Origin: Sipunculus nudus
Taxonomy: Eukaryota; Annelida; Sipuncula; Golfingiida; Sipunculidae
NCBI GenBank assembly: GCA_026874595.1
Contig: CM049318.1
Location: 56,773,750-56,837,749, forward strand
Reading direction: 5' to 3'
Length of the DNA: 64,000 nucleotides
Made by a program: the position numbers and the translations under genes. Position 1 is the first letter of the stretch. Every line of letters begins with the position of its first letter. Below are positions 36,657 to 51,100 of this stretch, piece by piece. The notes below the pieces were generated by a model. The model was not told the origin of the DNA, did no database searches, and saw nothing but the letters and a program-made list of their open reading frames with translations.

Positions 36657-37697
36657 CCTAGCTTCAGTGCTTTGTTTCCCTATGTTGAGAGGGTCCTAGT
36701 AGGAGGTGTTTGAAAACTAGAGACATACCAGTGGCATGGACATTGAATAGTCTACAAAAGTGGGGGAGGACAGTTATGTTGTATAGGCATATATATATAT
36801 ATATGTATATATACATACATACATACATATATACCGGTACGTATGTGTATATTGCCTATATATCAGGGCTCACGCAAGGACTTTTTTACAGCATAACGGC
36901 AGATAATAAAGTATCTTGAAGGGGGCTTCAGGGGGCTATAGTATAGGGGGTCAGGGGGGCATAGCCCCCCGGAGCTACAGCTATTTCAACATTGCAAAAT
37001 ACTACATAGTGCTGTTTAAGACAACAGAATTTGGCAGTCAACACAGTACTTTTTATTATGAATTCCAGTATGCTTGTAATCTCTTAAATATTCAGATTGC
37101 TCTGCAATACTTCTTTAAAAAAAAATCAGCCATTTTGGCCTATTTGTTTTACATTCCCTTAATTGTCTTATAATAACTCAATTATCAGCTGTCTTACATC
37201 CTCTAAAAGGATAAATTAAAGTTGACCAGCTCAAATAATAATTATATGATCCGTAGATATAAACATGGCTGGTCATACTCAAACAGTTTTAACCCCGGAC
37301 ATTTCTTAAAACAACATTTCATGTGCAAATTTGATGGAATGTGCATGAGTATGTTGACCTGACCGTGTCGTTGTCAACACATATGCTCTTGTGTGGATGA
37401 CTCTTGCCAGGTCAAGCTTATTTTATAATTAAATGTATTTAATTAAGCATATGGTTAATTAATTTTCCCTTTTTGGGATTGATATAAATGAAAGATAACA
37501 AAAAAAGGATCGTTTCACAAATAATGTGCAAAATCAAACAAAAATGCTACATGAGGACTGTTTTGGTATTCTCTGAAGGTGACTTTAAAGTGAGGGAGAC
37601 AATTTATGTATTGTCCCCCCTTGGTAAAAAGTGGGGTTTGGTGGGGGACATGATGTCCCCCCTCTCCCCTACCTATCGATGCCCATGACCAGTGGAC
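36657..37697. other. Non-coding stretch
   Basis: It contains a G-run-rich patch at 36918-36970 with the GGGGGGCATAGCCCCCC palindrome, probably part of another dispersed repeat. No gene is recognised. Confidence 0.45.
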
Positions 37698-38180
37698 AAT
37701 AAAACAATAATATCGATGCTAAAAATGTGTCAGATACAAGAATACAAACATATTTTTATCATATGGTAACAAAACATACCACTTTTAAATTGTTATGTCC
37801 CTTAAACAGTTGAATTAGGTAGGTCTCAGTCTCAAGTGGTAAAAAAAAACAAGTCAGGAGGGGATTTCCCAGGGTCCCCCCCCCCCCCCCTAAAAAAAAT
37901 GTCATACCAGTTACCAACCTCCAGCGCAGAGTTAAGATATGTCGTGTTTATCCTTGACATTCATGATAAAGCTTCTGTACGGTGAATGATGCATCATACA
38001 CGCCACCTGGTGATTGTACCAACCTTAGGAACAAGTGTCAGGCCCAGGGAAGCTAAACTTTTAAAGTGAGTACGGTTTAGGCTCCAAAGCAGAAATTTCA
38101 GTGGAATTTTTTGCTCATTCGAATGCATTAACATTTTCTGCCCCTGAACGCATAAGTTTCACTGTCATGCAAACAATAGT

Positions 38181-40195
38181 TGTATCCCCAGACAAAGTCT
38201 GGGGATACTATGTTTTCATACCGGTCCCGCCGCCGCCGCAGCCGCCGCATATAAATCTTGTTGGTGCCATAACCCAAAAACATATTTCACGGAACTTTAC
38301 CAAACTTGGTATATGTATAGATATGGGTGAGAGGACAACGCCTATTTAAAATGAGGTCATGACCTTTACTAGGAGAGTGTCCTTGACCTTGAATAGGTCC
38401 AATTTTGGGGAAAATCACACAAATTCTTTAATATCTCAAGAAATCTTGCATGGATTTATCCCAAAATCAAGTTGATGGAAGATCATGGATAGGGTTGTCA
38501 TGTTCCAGAAACTGGTGGCGCCACCTATTATTCTTTACTTGTTTTCGTGCCATTTAATACCCCCCAAATTGCCACCTTACAGTACTGTGAGCATTACAAG
38601 TCAAAAACTAATGGACAGATTTCTTTTATATTATGCATATACATAGGTATGGGTTATGGGATGATGTTTATTTAAATTGGGGTCATGACCTTTCCTATGA
38701 TAGTGGCCTTGACCTTGAATATTGCCATATATGGTGAAAATCACACACCTCTTATGATATCTCCAGTGTTCATAGCCATATGGATTTCAAACATGACTTA
38801 TGTATGGCCCACCACTAAAGTAGGAACCCTATAGGTTCTTGGGTCATGAGGTCAAAGGTCAAGGTCACTGGACTGGCATTTAAAAAGATACTGTGGATGC
38901 ATTTTAAGCCAAACTTTCATCCTAGGTCTTCCATCTTGAATATATAGCTCACTTACCATAGTGGATGATCCATATAAATTTTGGGGTCACAAGGTCAAAG
39001 GTCAAGGCCACAGGAGCTATCTGTCCAAAAATTAGTTTCTGGATGATAATTCCTGCTTATATTGATGTATGGATTTCAAACTTGCCTTGTATATGTCCCA
39101 TTGGAAAAGCAAGACCCAAATTGATTTTGGGGTTATGAGGTCAAAGGTCAAGGTCACAGGACACATCTTTATAAAGAATGTGGATGCATTTTCAGCCAAA
39201 CATTTCATCTCAGATCTTTCATCTTGCACATATAGTTCACCTGCCAAGAGAGGAAGAACCCTATCAATTTTGAGGTCACAAGGTCAAAGGTGAAGGTCAC
39301 AGGAGCCATCTGTCCAAAAATTAGTTTCTGGATGATAATTCCTGCTTTTTATTGATGTATGGATTTCAAAATTGACTTGTATATGTCCCATTGGAAAAGC
39401 AAGACCCAAATTGATTTTGGGGTCATGAGGTCAAAGGTCAAGGTCACAGGAAACCTCTTTAAAAAGATTTTGGATGCATTTTCAGCCAAACAATTCATCT
39501 CAGATCTTTCATCTTGCACATATAGTTCACCTGCCAAGAGTGGAAGACCCCTATCAATTTTGAGGTCACAAGGTCAAAGGTGAAGGTCACAGGAGCCATC
39601 TGTCCAAAAATTAGTTTCTGGATGATAATTCCTGCTTTTTATTGATGTATGGATTTCAAAATTGACTTGTTTATGTCCCATTGGAAAAGCAAGACCCAAA
39701 TTGATTTTGGGGACATGAGGTCAAAGGTCAAGGTCACAGGACACATATTTAAAAAGATGTGGATGCATTTTCAGCCAAACATTTCATGTCAGATCTTTCA
39801 TCTTGCACATATAGTTCTCCTGCCAATAGAGGAAGAACACTATCAATTTTGAGGTCACAAGGTCAAAGGTGAAGGTCACAGGAGCCATTTGACCAAAATT
39901 TATTTTATGGGTGATAATTCCTGCTTTATTGATGTATAGATTTCAAACTTAACTTGCATATGTCCCATTGGAAAAGCAAGACCAGAATTGATTTTGGGGT
40001 CATGAGGTCATCTTTAAAAAGATCAAGGTCACAGGACCAACATCTTCAACAAGATTGTGGATCGTTAGATGGAAGAAACAATAAATATGCCAAGTGTCAG
40101 TATATGCTGCTAAAAATGGGGGTCTATTTATAAATGGGGTGCGGCCTACTATGTCTGGGGATACTCTGGCACCTGCGGTGCCAAGAAATGTCTAG
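38181..40195 (+). mobile_element. Helentron-like non-autonomous element (HINE) with 290-bp tandem repeats
   Basis: The 5' end is a perfect hairpin of 12-bp arms (GTATCCCCAGAC, 38182-38193) around AAA. The same arm recurs inverted near the 3' end at 40153-40164, forming asymmetric terminal inverted repeats. A GGCACC/GGTGCC hairpin follows (40168-40182), then CTAG (40192-40195) before T. This layout is known from Helentrons/Helitron2 and their non-autonomous HINEs. The centre has 3-4 units of about 290 bp rich in AGGTCAAAGGTCA. No Rep/helicase is encoded. Confidence 0.72.
39050..40040 (+). repeat. Central tandem repeat, about 290-bp units
   Basis: TTGATGTATGGATTTCAAA recurs at about 39062, 39352 and 39642, and a diverged unit follows at about 39930. 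Each unit has two GGTCAAAGGT motifs 120-160 bp apart. A more diverged unit precedes at about 38780. Short open frames of 62-74 codons repeat with the units and are not genes. Confidence 0.8.
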
Positions 40196-41640
40196 TTGAT
40201 TTAATGGAATTTTTGTCTGGAACAGGTTTTACGTTCTCCAGGTAACTTGAAGCTTCATATGTGGCAGTCCTGAGTATCCATGGAAAGGATACATACACGC
40301 ATAATAATGCAGTGAGTTGATAGAATAATCAAGTAAGCTCCATGTGGGAGAAAGACAAATAATCAATCAGTAAGGAAGCTGGTTAAAGGCAGGTCACCTG
40401 TACTGCACCTTTACCACACTTGCAGTATCTTCACATTACCAAAGATAACACTTTTTTTCTTATTTTCAGTCTTTCAGTATAGAAGTGCTTTTAATATAAT
40501 AATTAGATTAATAATTAGAAAATTATTTCGTTTAAGGATGTCAATGATAACATGATAGGCCTGTCGCCTTAACCTTTTCTGTATTCTAATTTAAAGTGGA
40601 AATAAAAATGTATTACAGAATTAAAGTTAACTATGTGTTCTTCTTATCCATAAAAGAAAGAAAATTAAAAAAAACTGGGTTTCTTAAATAAAACATTTAA
40701 AATAAATTGAAACATGTAATTGCAATAAAACAATAATTTCCTTGCTAAAATGTGTCAGATACAAGAATACAAACATATTTGTATTATATGGTAACATAAC
40801 ATACCACTTTAATATTGTTATGTCTCTTTAAACAGTTGAATTAAGCAGTATAAATTCAGATATCTGGAGGGGATTTCCCCGGGGTTACCACTAAAAATTG
40901 TTATACCAGTTACCATCCTCCAGCGCAGTTAAGATATATTGTGTTTATTCTTGACATTCATGATAAAGCTTCTGTACAGTGAATTATGCATCATATGTGC
41001 CACCTGTTGATTGTCTACACTTTAGGAACAAGTGTCAAGCCCAGGGAAGCTAAACTCATAAAGTGAGTATGGTTAAGGCTCTAAAGCAGAAATTTCAGCG
41101 GAATTTCTTGCTCATTCGAATACATTAACATTTTCTGATTCTGAATGCATAAATTTCCCTGTCATGCATTCAGTATATGATTTGATAGTAATTTTTGTCT
41201 GGTACAGGTTTTACCTTCTCGAGTTTACTTGAAGCTTCATATGTGGCAGGATTATATGCATGGAATGGATACATACGACGCATAATAATGCAGTTAGTTG
41301 ATGGAATCAAGTAAGCTCCACATGGGAGCAAGTCAAATAATCCATCAGTAAGGAAGCCAGTTTAAGGCAGGTCACCTGTACATAGTTACAGTATTTTAAC
41401 ATTACCAAAGATCGCACTATTAAAAATTGTTCTTATTTTCAGTCTTTCAATATAGTATTGCTTCTAATATATTAATAAGATGTGGGAAATGATTGGGGAC
41501 ACAAAAATTATTTCATTTAAGGATGTCAGTGGTAACATTATAGGCCTGCCACCTTAACATTTTCTGTATTATAATTTACAGTGGAAATTAAAAAGTATTA
41601 CAGTTTTACTGTTCATTTGCTTTAATAGAGCATTTTATTC

Positions 41641-42112
41641 AGCATGTGATCTTTTGATCCAATAATTTTTTGTCTTGTAGAATGTATTTGGATAATTTTG
41701 GCAGGCTTCCCACATTATAAACACATACATGTATATAAACAAAAGAACAGCCTGTGTACTTGGGATTGTTGTTTTCTGGCCTAATATTTATACAAGGTTT
41801 AGAGGATTAATTTGGTTAATAGAGGTCAGATATCAGAATAGGCCCCTTAAATAGAAGTCAGATGATGGAATTGTTTTGCCCTGGCAGGGGTATGTGCTGA
41901 CCCCCACCTTTAATCGTAATAAAAAGATAATATCTCATCATTATAATGATACAATAATGATGTAAGATAAAAAAGATGCTTCTCTATTTGAATCACATCC
42001 CCTCCCCTTTGGATGCTCCAAAATCCTTCGCAACTCTCCAAGCATCCCAGACTCACCATTTGTTCTCCCTGTTTAAAACCCTATGTAATTGATGTTTCTT
42101 TATAAATTTTAG
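41641..42112 (+). promoter_or_regulatory. Upstream intron or flank of ABCB6
   Basis: AT-rich non-coding DNA ending in a plausible acceptor, TATAAATTTTAG, at 42101-42112. This suggests the promoter and a noncoding first exon lie further upstream. I cannot place them. Confidence 0.4.
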
Positions 42113-42136
42113 AAACTCTAGGATACAGCTGCCAAG

Positions 42137-45100
42137 ATGATGCAGTTTTGTCCAAATGGGAGTGATTTACTGCAGCCATGGAAGAACCATGGATTATCTC
42201 ACTGTTTCCTGGATACGGTCACATCCTCCATCCTCTGTGGGATAATGATGATATTCGGCACACTGACGTTAATCATTTACCGTCGTTTTGCAACCAGGGT
42301 AGACCCAGAGGCAATTTCACAGTCCTGCTTATACAAGCTCCAGATATTTTTGTGTGTTTTAATACCATTGCAGTTTATTGCAAGATTTGTGGTGCAGGTA
42401 ACTTTGATAAGACCAGGGGAGTATTATATTTTTATGGTCTTATCGACTGTATTTTATACCCTGGGATGGCCAATATCAATTGTTATAATTCACCTGGAGA
42501 GAAAGTGGCAGCTTCCAAGTATTCCCACCAGAGGGCAGGGTTTATTGGTGTTGCTATTCTGGACGTTATCATTTGTCAATGAAAACCTTGCATTCCTCTC
42601 GTGGTTCAGCCCAGACTGGTGGTGGATCAACAGGAAGTAAGTATTTTTTATCTGTTTTCCAATAAGATCTGATTTGGGGGAGTACTTGAATCAGTTTATT
42701 ATTATGTGGAAATATAACTTTATGTCATATGCTTTGCTCTAAAAAGGTTATTAATTGCATGTTGTAGTGAAAAGCAAAATGTTTCATTAGAACTTTATAG
42801 AGTACTTTGATTAAATTTAATGAGTTTTAAGAACTGTTTCCATAACAACAAAGACCATATGAACACAAACTCAGATGATTTTCACTTTTTTACTAGCTAC
42901 ATGAATAATGAGTATTAGATCAGACACTCTCACACATATCTTGTGTCCTTATGGCTGACATGTCATAAATACATAGTACCACTACCAGTATCTGTTGTGA
43001 CTCATGGAGTTCCTCTGCAGCACTAATAAGTGGATAGAGCTGGGCTTGTGGATTGGTCGCTATGTCAGCATCGGTCTTGTGTTTATCCTGGGCTTCCTGG
43101 CACCAGGTGTACCGAGGCTGGATCGTAACGGACGACAAGATGCTGAAGCCACAGAGGTAGGGATGGCGAAAAAATATCACTCAGTAAAATGATTTTCTTA
43201 CCACATGTTACCTGACTGCACCTTATTACAACCATATCCTTCACCATAGTTTGATGGATTCAGAATTCACTGTATCTTGCCTGAATGCAACTGATTATAT
43301 GTGAATTCTCCACCTTATGCTGTCAGACTGCTATTAAAAAACTTGTATGTATGTGAATATATCAATGTTGAAGCAGTATATGAACTTTATACTTCAATGA
43401 TTTTGTAATATATGTTCTTTAAATTACACATCAGTGATGATGTAATATATGTACTTTTTACTTCCCACTAATATGTTATATTTGTCATATATGTACTATA
43501 TGTACCATATACTTTACATCAGTGATGATGTAATATATGTACTTTATACTTCACATCAGTGATGATGCAATATGTGTTCTTTATACTTCTCATCACTGAC
43601 GATAATATATATGTACTTTATACTTCACATCACTGATGATGTAATATATGTACTTTATACTACACATCATTACTGATGTTACATATGTATTTTATACTTC
43701 ACATCACTGATGATGTAATTTATGTACTTTTTACTGTCAGTTAATGATGATGTTATATATGTACTTTACATATCACAACATTGCTGATGTGATAAATGTA
43801 CTTTATATATCACAACATTGCTGATGTGATAAATGTACTTTATACTTCACATCAGTGATGATATAATATATGTACTTTATACTTCACATCAGCGATGATA
43901 TAATATATGTACTTCATACTTCAGCCTCTTCTTGGTCGTCAAGGTGAGGGGTCAACATGGCGAGGTGTGTTACGTAAGCTAATGATGCTGTGGCCATACA
44001 TGTGGCCCAAAAAATCATTCTTCCTCCAGCTCAGGGTGGTCTTCTGTTTCCTGTTGCTGGCTGCGGGCAGAGGGGTCAACCTACTCACACCTATATTTTA
44101 TAGCTATATAGGTAAGTTGTAAATCATGCAGTGATGTCATGATTCTGCAAAAGCAGGAGGAAAATCACAAATTTTTTTCCAAGATAACCTTTATTTGTGA
44201 AATGTGCATGTAATATCATACACTGAATTAGATTTCTTAAGTCCATTTTCCCTTTAATATTGATATATTGCTTTTGTCTTATACATGTACTGAATATTAG
44301 TTTTATAGTATTTTAGAATCATTTCATCAGTTATTGGGTAGTAATTAAACATGAATCATTAGATTTTAAAATATAATTTAAAAAATATGCGCTTGAATCC
44401 CTATTTATATAAATATTGGCTTAAATAATGTTCAAAAGCCTTTATGGCCAATCCCCTACCCTGGACTGTGCGTTAAATCAGGAAATAATACTTGCCAGTA
44501 ATTGTTTATTTGGTGAATTGAAAAGGTCGGCATACTCTTTGGGGAAAATGGGCCAAAATTCATTATATCTTTATATATTTTTAGAGAAGAAACGTACAGT
44601 CTTTATGTCATCAGTTCTACTTTCTGCTGAAGTATAATTTATTCCAATACACCCAGTGTACAACTTGTAATGAGGTCTTGTTTGTGACTAATCTGCATCC
44701 ATTAAGCAGCTGGTACCCCAGATAGAAACATCATATATTCAGATATGCAGTGAGGATTCTCCCAACCCCTCCCTCCCCCTCCTTCCCCTGGTCCCACCCC
44801 CCCCCCCCCCCCCCCCCGAACCTTACACCTGATTGGTAGATAGCGATGGAAATCTTAATCTATGATAAACTGTCTGTCTGTCGCCAAATGATTGCAGAGT
44901 CGTTCACAAATGAGCATGCTGGCCTTGTTAATTTCCTAAATAATCAAGTACTGGCAAGCTTTTCTTCTTGGTTTAACACTCAGTACAGGGTAGGGGATTG
45001 TTTATTGTTCATCTCAGATCTGAAGTTGCATGTACATGACCATACCATTCATGGAAGTTACATTTGCTGAAATATGTGAGCTGATGAAATCATGAAAGTT

Positions 45101-48100
45101 CTGTTGACTCACCATCTCAAAATATTGAAGTGTATGTACTTGTGTAATTCCCATTGTCATAAAATGTTTTACTTACTTCAGTGGACAGTTTGACGATAGA
45201 GGGCAAGGGAACAATGGATGCTGAAATGTTGGCAAGGAACCATGTACGGATTGGCAAACTAAAGTTCCGCTGGGATTACATCCTGGTATATGTTTTCCTG
45301 AGATTCCTGCAGGGAGGAGGCTTTGGTATGACACTGCTAAATCACAATTTGTTTTTAAGATTTCTACCCCAAATAATCAATAACAGACATTTTATTTTTA
45401 ATTCCATTCATACACTTTAGTCAAACAAACATGATGATGGTAAGTAACTTTATACAATTAGTTTCCCACGGTCTGTTTGTCCTTCCATCCATTAACTTTT
45501 AGTGTCACCACGATAACTTGCTGTGGCTTTGATGGATTTTCATGACACTCACTGTAAGTACTGACAAATAGATTATCTTGCCAAAGTACAATTTAGGCAA
45601 AAGCCACATAAATGAGGTCAGAGGTCACAAGGCTTTGTGGTATTGCAATGATAATATATATTATCAGGAATATGATGGATTTTGATGGAACTGAACAGAA
45701 GTATTAACCAATATAATATCTGGCCTAAGTTCGATTTCCAGCAAAATGCATGCAAATTTAATAAGGTCAAAGGTCACCAGACTTTGGTGGTGCCATGATG
45801 ACTTACCAAAAACTGATGAATTATTATGAAACTCGCAAATAATAACCAATACAGTTTCTCAACCAAATTTAATTCTTGTCATGCATATTTAAAGGGTTAG
45901 AAGTCACAAATCAATACAGGTGCATTATGCATGTTTGCGGAGCTCTTGTTCCCTGAAAGCTTTGATTTGCCAGTGTAAATTTGCCAAATCCTGGTGGTTA
46001 ATCTTTATTAATATTTCTTGAGCCTGCTCTGGTATATATTTCATCCACAGTGAACAAACCTGCAAGTGTTTGGGCTGAAATCACAACTGCCAATCAAATA
46101 AAATGAACATAATGAAAACAATACACTCAGGGCTTGTCATTAACCGTTAACTGCTTGCATGGGGAAGTGAAAGTTAAAATAAATAGTGGGAGGGCAACTA
46201 AAAGTCACCTCCTACTTACCCTTCTGGGCAAGGGGATGCAACTTAAACCTTAAACCTAAATCCAAAGGCCTGAAAAAGGTTTTTGTTCTGATATACAGTC
46301 AATGATTTTTGTAGGGCAAGAAAAAAAATTCATGTAGGGCAAGTAAAAGCTAGATGTTACTTGCTTGACTTGGCATGTACATTCAAAAGTTAATTTTGAG
46401 GCCTGACACATTTGGCAGGCTGACTGAACAAGGACACATGTACCAGAAATGGGACAGGCTTATATGGCTTATTTGCTTAGTTAGATACTTAATGCATTCC
46501 TGGCAATTCTAAACATTTGATTCAAACATTGAATCAGAAATCAGTGAAGAACAAGTTTATATGAGTCATTTGATTGGTTCAATTGCCCTGTCTGTTATTC
46601 ATGATATAGATGGTGGAGCAGCCTGCTGAATCAAGGTCTGTAAAAGCATAGCAAGCTGTGACAGACTTGGTAGTATGAGGATGTTGTGGATAATCTGTTA
46701 CAGAATCTGGGCCTGTATATTAATTTAAACTGTTTTTCTGAAAGCAGCATATTGACTCATGACAACCAGTCACAAATTTTACTAAAGGAACATCACAGGC
46801 CCCCATGACATGTTTTTACATGTAATCACTAACATCTTGCTGTTATATGCATTTAGGGACAATGGGTGCATTAAACAACCTGAGGAGTTTCTTGTGGATC
46901 AGAGTCCAGCAGTACACCACCAAAGAAATTGAGGTCAAACTCTTTGCACATCTCCATGGGTGAGGGCTTCAGCACATATCTATCATAATTCTTGTCAAAG
47001 CATTTTTAGCTCAGCTGACTATAAGTCATCTGATCTATAGTCGTGTTCCATTGGCCGTTGTCTGTCCGTCCGACCATAGATGTGGCATGTTTTGAAATTG
47101 TAAGACCTAGAAATCCAAAATTCCGCATAATGTTAGATGTCCCCAAGATCTCCTACCAAGCCGAAAACTGGGTCTTTGTGACTTTGTTCCTTTGAGAAAT
47201 TAAAGAAAAACCTCAATTTTTTATTAAAAAACTATTTTCACACTTCAGGACTGCCTAATATCAAAACCACTTATCTGTTTTTCCTCATATTTACCACAAA
47301 TATTCCTCTATATAGTTCCTATGTACATGCCAGAAATTAGGTCTGCATTATATAATTTAAAAAAAGTTATGGACTCGAACATAATGCATTTTGTAAAAAA
47401 TCAGGAAAAATATTTGATCACTTAACACAAAACATGTTAAGCTAAGGACTTTTTTCCAGTAATATAACTTTTAATTAATCAAAATTAAATTGTATACCCA
47501 AAATTAGATCAAAATCTTTAAGATTTTTTAAAATATTAGCAAAAATAAAAAATTGGTACCTTAAATTTTGCCCAACTTTGACCATGGCACGTTTTTTTTT
47601 TCTTGTAAGTACATTTGATTTAATTTTAACAGCCAGTTTACATATGGATTTAATCTGATGAATTTTGAAAGTATAAGCTTAAAAAATAGTCTAAGTATTT
47701 TAAGTTTTTTTTCCTTAATGTATTTATATTTTCTAGCATCTTGACCACACTTTTGTTTACTACAGCTTTGCCTGGTAATCCAAAAATTGGCATAATGTTA
47801 GATGTCCCTAAGATCTCCTTCCAAGCCAAAAGTTGGGTCTCTGTGAACTTTTTCCTTTGAGAAATTAAGGAAAACCACAATTTTTTTTTTTTAAATCATT
47901 TTTACACTTCAGGAATTCCTAATATCAAAACCACTCACTTATTTTCTTCATATTTTCCATAAATAATTGTCAAATATAACCTATGTACATGCCTGTAATT
48001 AGGTCAGTACTGTGTAATTTAAAAAAGTTATGGGCCCCAACATAAGCATTTTGTATAAAAAGCAGGAACGATAATTGATCAGTTAACACAATAAATGTTA

Positions 48101-51100
48101 AAGCTGGGGACCTTTTTTTCAGTAATATAAGATTTATTTATTAAAATATAATTGTATACCCAAAGTTAGGGCACTATTTTTAGCTCAGCTGACTATAAGT
48201 CATCTGAGCTATAGTCGTGGTCCATTGTCCGTCCGTCTGTCCGTCCATCCTTCTGTCCGTCTGTCCGTCCATCCGTCCGTCCGCTGTCTGGATGTCCATC
48301 TGTAAGACTGGCACGTTTCGACACCATTGGACCTACTAATCTGAAATTTGGCATACAGTTAGATGTCCTCAAAATCTCCTACCATGCCGAAAATTGGGTC
48401 AATAGGACTTCCTTCCTTCATGATATTAAGGAAAAACCTCAAGTTTTTATTAGAAATCTATTTTAACACTTCAGGACTGCCTAATATCAAAACCACTCAT
48501 CTGGTTTTCTTCATATTTACCATAAATATTCCTCTATATAGTTCCTATGTAGATGCCAGAAATTAAGTCAGTATTATTTAATTTAAAAAAGTTATGGGCC
48601 CAAACATGATGGACTTTGTAAAAAAATCAGGAAGATATTTGGTCACTTAAGACCAAAAGTGTTAAAGGTAGGGACTTTTTTTCAGTAATACAACTTTAAT
48701 TAATCAAAATTTAATTGTATACCAAAAATTAGATCAAAATCTGTTAAATTTTTTAAAAAATTGGCAAAAATATAAAATTGGTACCTTAAATTTTGCCCAA
48801 CTTTGGCCACGGCACTTTTTTTTTCCTGTAAGTACTGTGGATTTAATTTACACAGCATGTACACATAAGGATTTAAACTGTTTAAATCTGAAATTTGAAA
48901 ATAAAAGCTGCAGAATTAGGCTAGTTATTGAATTTTATTGGAGGCTGTTGTCGTTTTCTCTTATATTGTCAAGCAGTCCACTTTGATGACTGTAGGTCAT
49001 TCAGTGCACATCTCTATGCTCCTCAGGCTGTTGGCATAATTTTAGATGTCCCCAGAATCTCCTACCATACCGAAAATTGGGTCATTAGGACTTCGTTCCT
49101 TCAAGATATTAAGGAAAAACCTGTTTTCCATAAAAAAGCCATTGTTACACTTCAAGGCTGCCTAATATCAAAACCACTGATCTGTTTTTGATCATATTTG
49201 GTATTCACATTCTTTCATACATTTTCTATGAACATACCAAAAACTAGGTCAGTATTGGGTATTATTTTAAAGTTATGGGCCAAAATATAATGCAATTTTT
49301 AAAAAATCAGGAAATATATTTACTCACCTAACATGAGAATTGCTGAACCTAGAGACTTTTTTTCAGGAATATAACATTATTTAATCAAGATTCAATTGTT
49401 TACCAAAAATTTGATCTGAATTTTGCAAATTTTTCAAGTTATTAGCATAAATAAAAAATCAATACCTTAAATTTTGTCCAACTTTGGCACTGTTGATTTA
49501 ATTTTCACAGCATATATACATAAGGATTTAATCTTTATAAATCTGAAATTTCAAAGAAATTGAAAGAATAGCTTTTATCCACGTTTTCATACACCATGTC
49601 AAGTGTTGTTTACATCTAGCCCACCTAGTAGTACAGCCTTCACTTGCATTATGTAACCCACCCCAGGCAGCTTGCCTTGGCTCAGCTTGGCCACTACCAG
49701 CAGGCTTCCCCTCTGCCCTGCACTCCCCCGCCCCTCAAATGGTGCATAAACTAGATGAATGTTATTATTTTCTGTATTTGATTCATTCTTATTCTAGGCT
49801 ATGCTACATTTTTGATTTTGTATTGTACCACCAGGGTTACAATGATTAAAGTGTACATTTAATTGTGTCCACAAAGTGGTGTATTGCTATGAAAGTGTGG
49901 ATGTTCATCAGATAAGTAATTCCTTACTTTAGAAGAGTGAAAACTTCACCAGGTGTGAAATTGACTATTAATTCCAGTAATAAATTAAAACTGGGATAGT
50001 TATTAGCACAATGATATTGTTTGTCCCTCATTCAACCAACAGTGTGTATACTTTATTTGAAAAGATGTTTTATTTTATCAAATTTACTGAATCTTTTATT
50101 TTATTTTGGTGAATTAAATTAAGCATGTACTGAAAACTCTAATGTGCAAAACTTTTTAATAGTGATTAAAGGAATATTCTTGTAGATGCCATGTTGTGGC
50201 ATTATTGTCTTTTTAATTCAGTTTAAACATTTATGATTTAAAAATAATAAAATATATGTGTATGCATAATATGACCCAATATGAGCTACACTCTGGATAT
50301 ATGATGATTGCAACTTTTGCAACAATTCTAATATTTTAACTTATAGTTTCAGTTTTGTACTCTGTATATATAATGATTGCAACATTTGCAACAATTCTAA
50401 TATTTTAACTTATATTTTCAGTTTTTTTTATTAAAAATTTATAAAACCTGTAAATAAAAAAAATGATTCAGATAAAAACTTCTTAATGGAAAAAGTGGAT
50501 ATGCTTAAAAAAAATTGGCTTATATATAAACTTAAATGCATTATTCCCTTGAAAGTGAAATAAAGGTATTAGTCCATTCTGTTCACTTGCCTGTCCATCT
50601 GTAAATTTTCATATGCATCACAGTATCTCAAAACTTTTACTATTTTTCTTCATGACAGTCTTGTCAGAGTATTAGTTTGCAATCATATATTTAGAACTTT
50701 ACTATAACCAAGTAGGAGGGCCCCTTTCCTCTAAGCTTTTCATATTCTTATATAAATGAAAAACATTACAATAGATTATTTCAACATCCACCTTCGTGCT
50801 GCCCTCACTTTTCCCTTCTCCGAACCCCATTCCAAAGTCAGCCTCAGTAAGCAAGAACAAGATGAATCAGATATAGGTACCTATGTACATGCAAGAAATT
50901 ATGTCAATATTGTGTAATATGTAGACATAGTGGGCATCACAATAATGTACCTTGTCAAGACTAAAGAGATATTGTGTCATACAGTCACAAATTCATAAAT
51001 CACTTCATCAGCATAGTTAATCATAACATCATATCTGTCAAATTGAAAGCTTGCAGACTACCATACACTTTAGATCCTTCAACAAATAGCCTTATCATCA

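Larger units (their letters stand above)
37698..41640 (+). repeat. Segmental tandem duplication, about 0.9 kb per copy
   Basis: Copy 1 is 37698-38180 plus 40196 to about 40640, interrupted by the HINE. Copy 2 is about 40727-41640, uninterrupted. Both contain ATGTGTCAGATACAAGAATA, CATTCATGATAAAGCTTCTG, AGGAACAAGTGTCA and GAAGCTTCATATGTGGCAG in the same order. The sequences differ by about a tenth by eye. No gene is seen in either. Confidence 0.8.

Noticed and set aside
39032..39852. Paired 62-74 codon frames on both strands (MDFKIDLYMSHWKSKTQ)
   Set aside because: They track the 290-bp repeat of the HINE. No independent gene signal exists.
42178..42582. 134-codon frame overlapping ABCB6 exon 1
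   Set aside because: It is a shifted frame over the real exon, which is supported by family motifs and splice phase.
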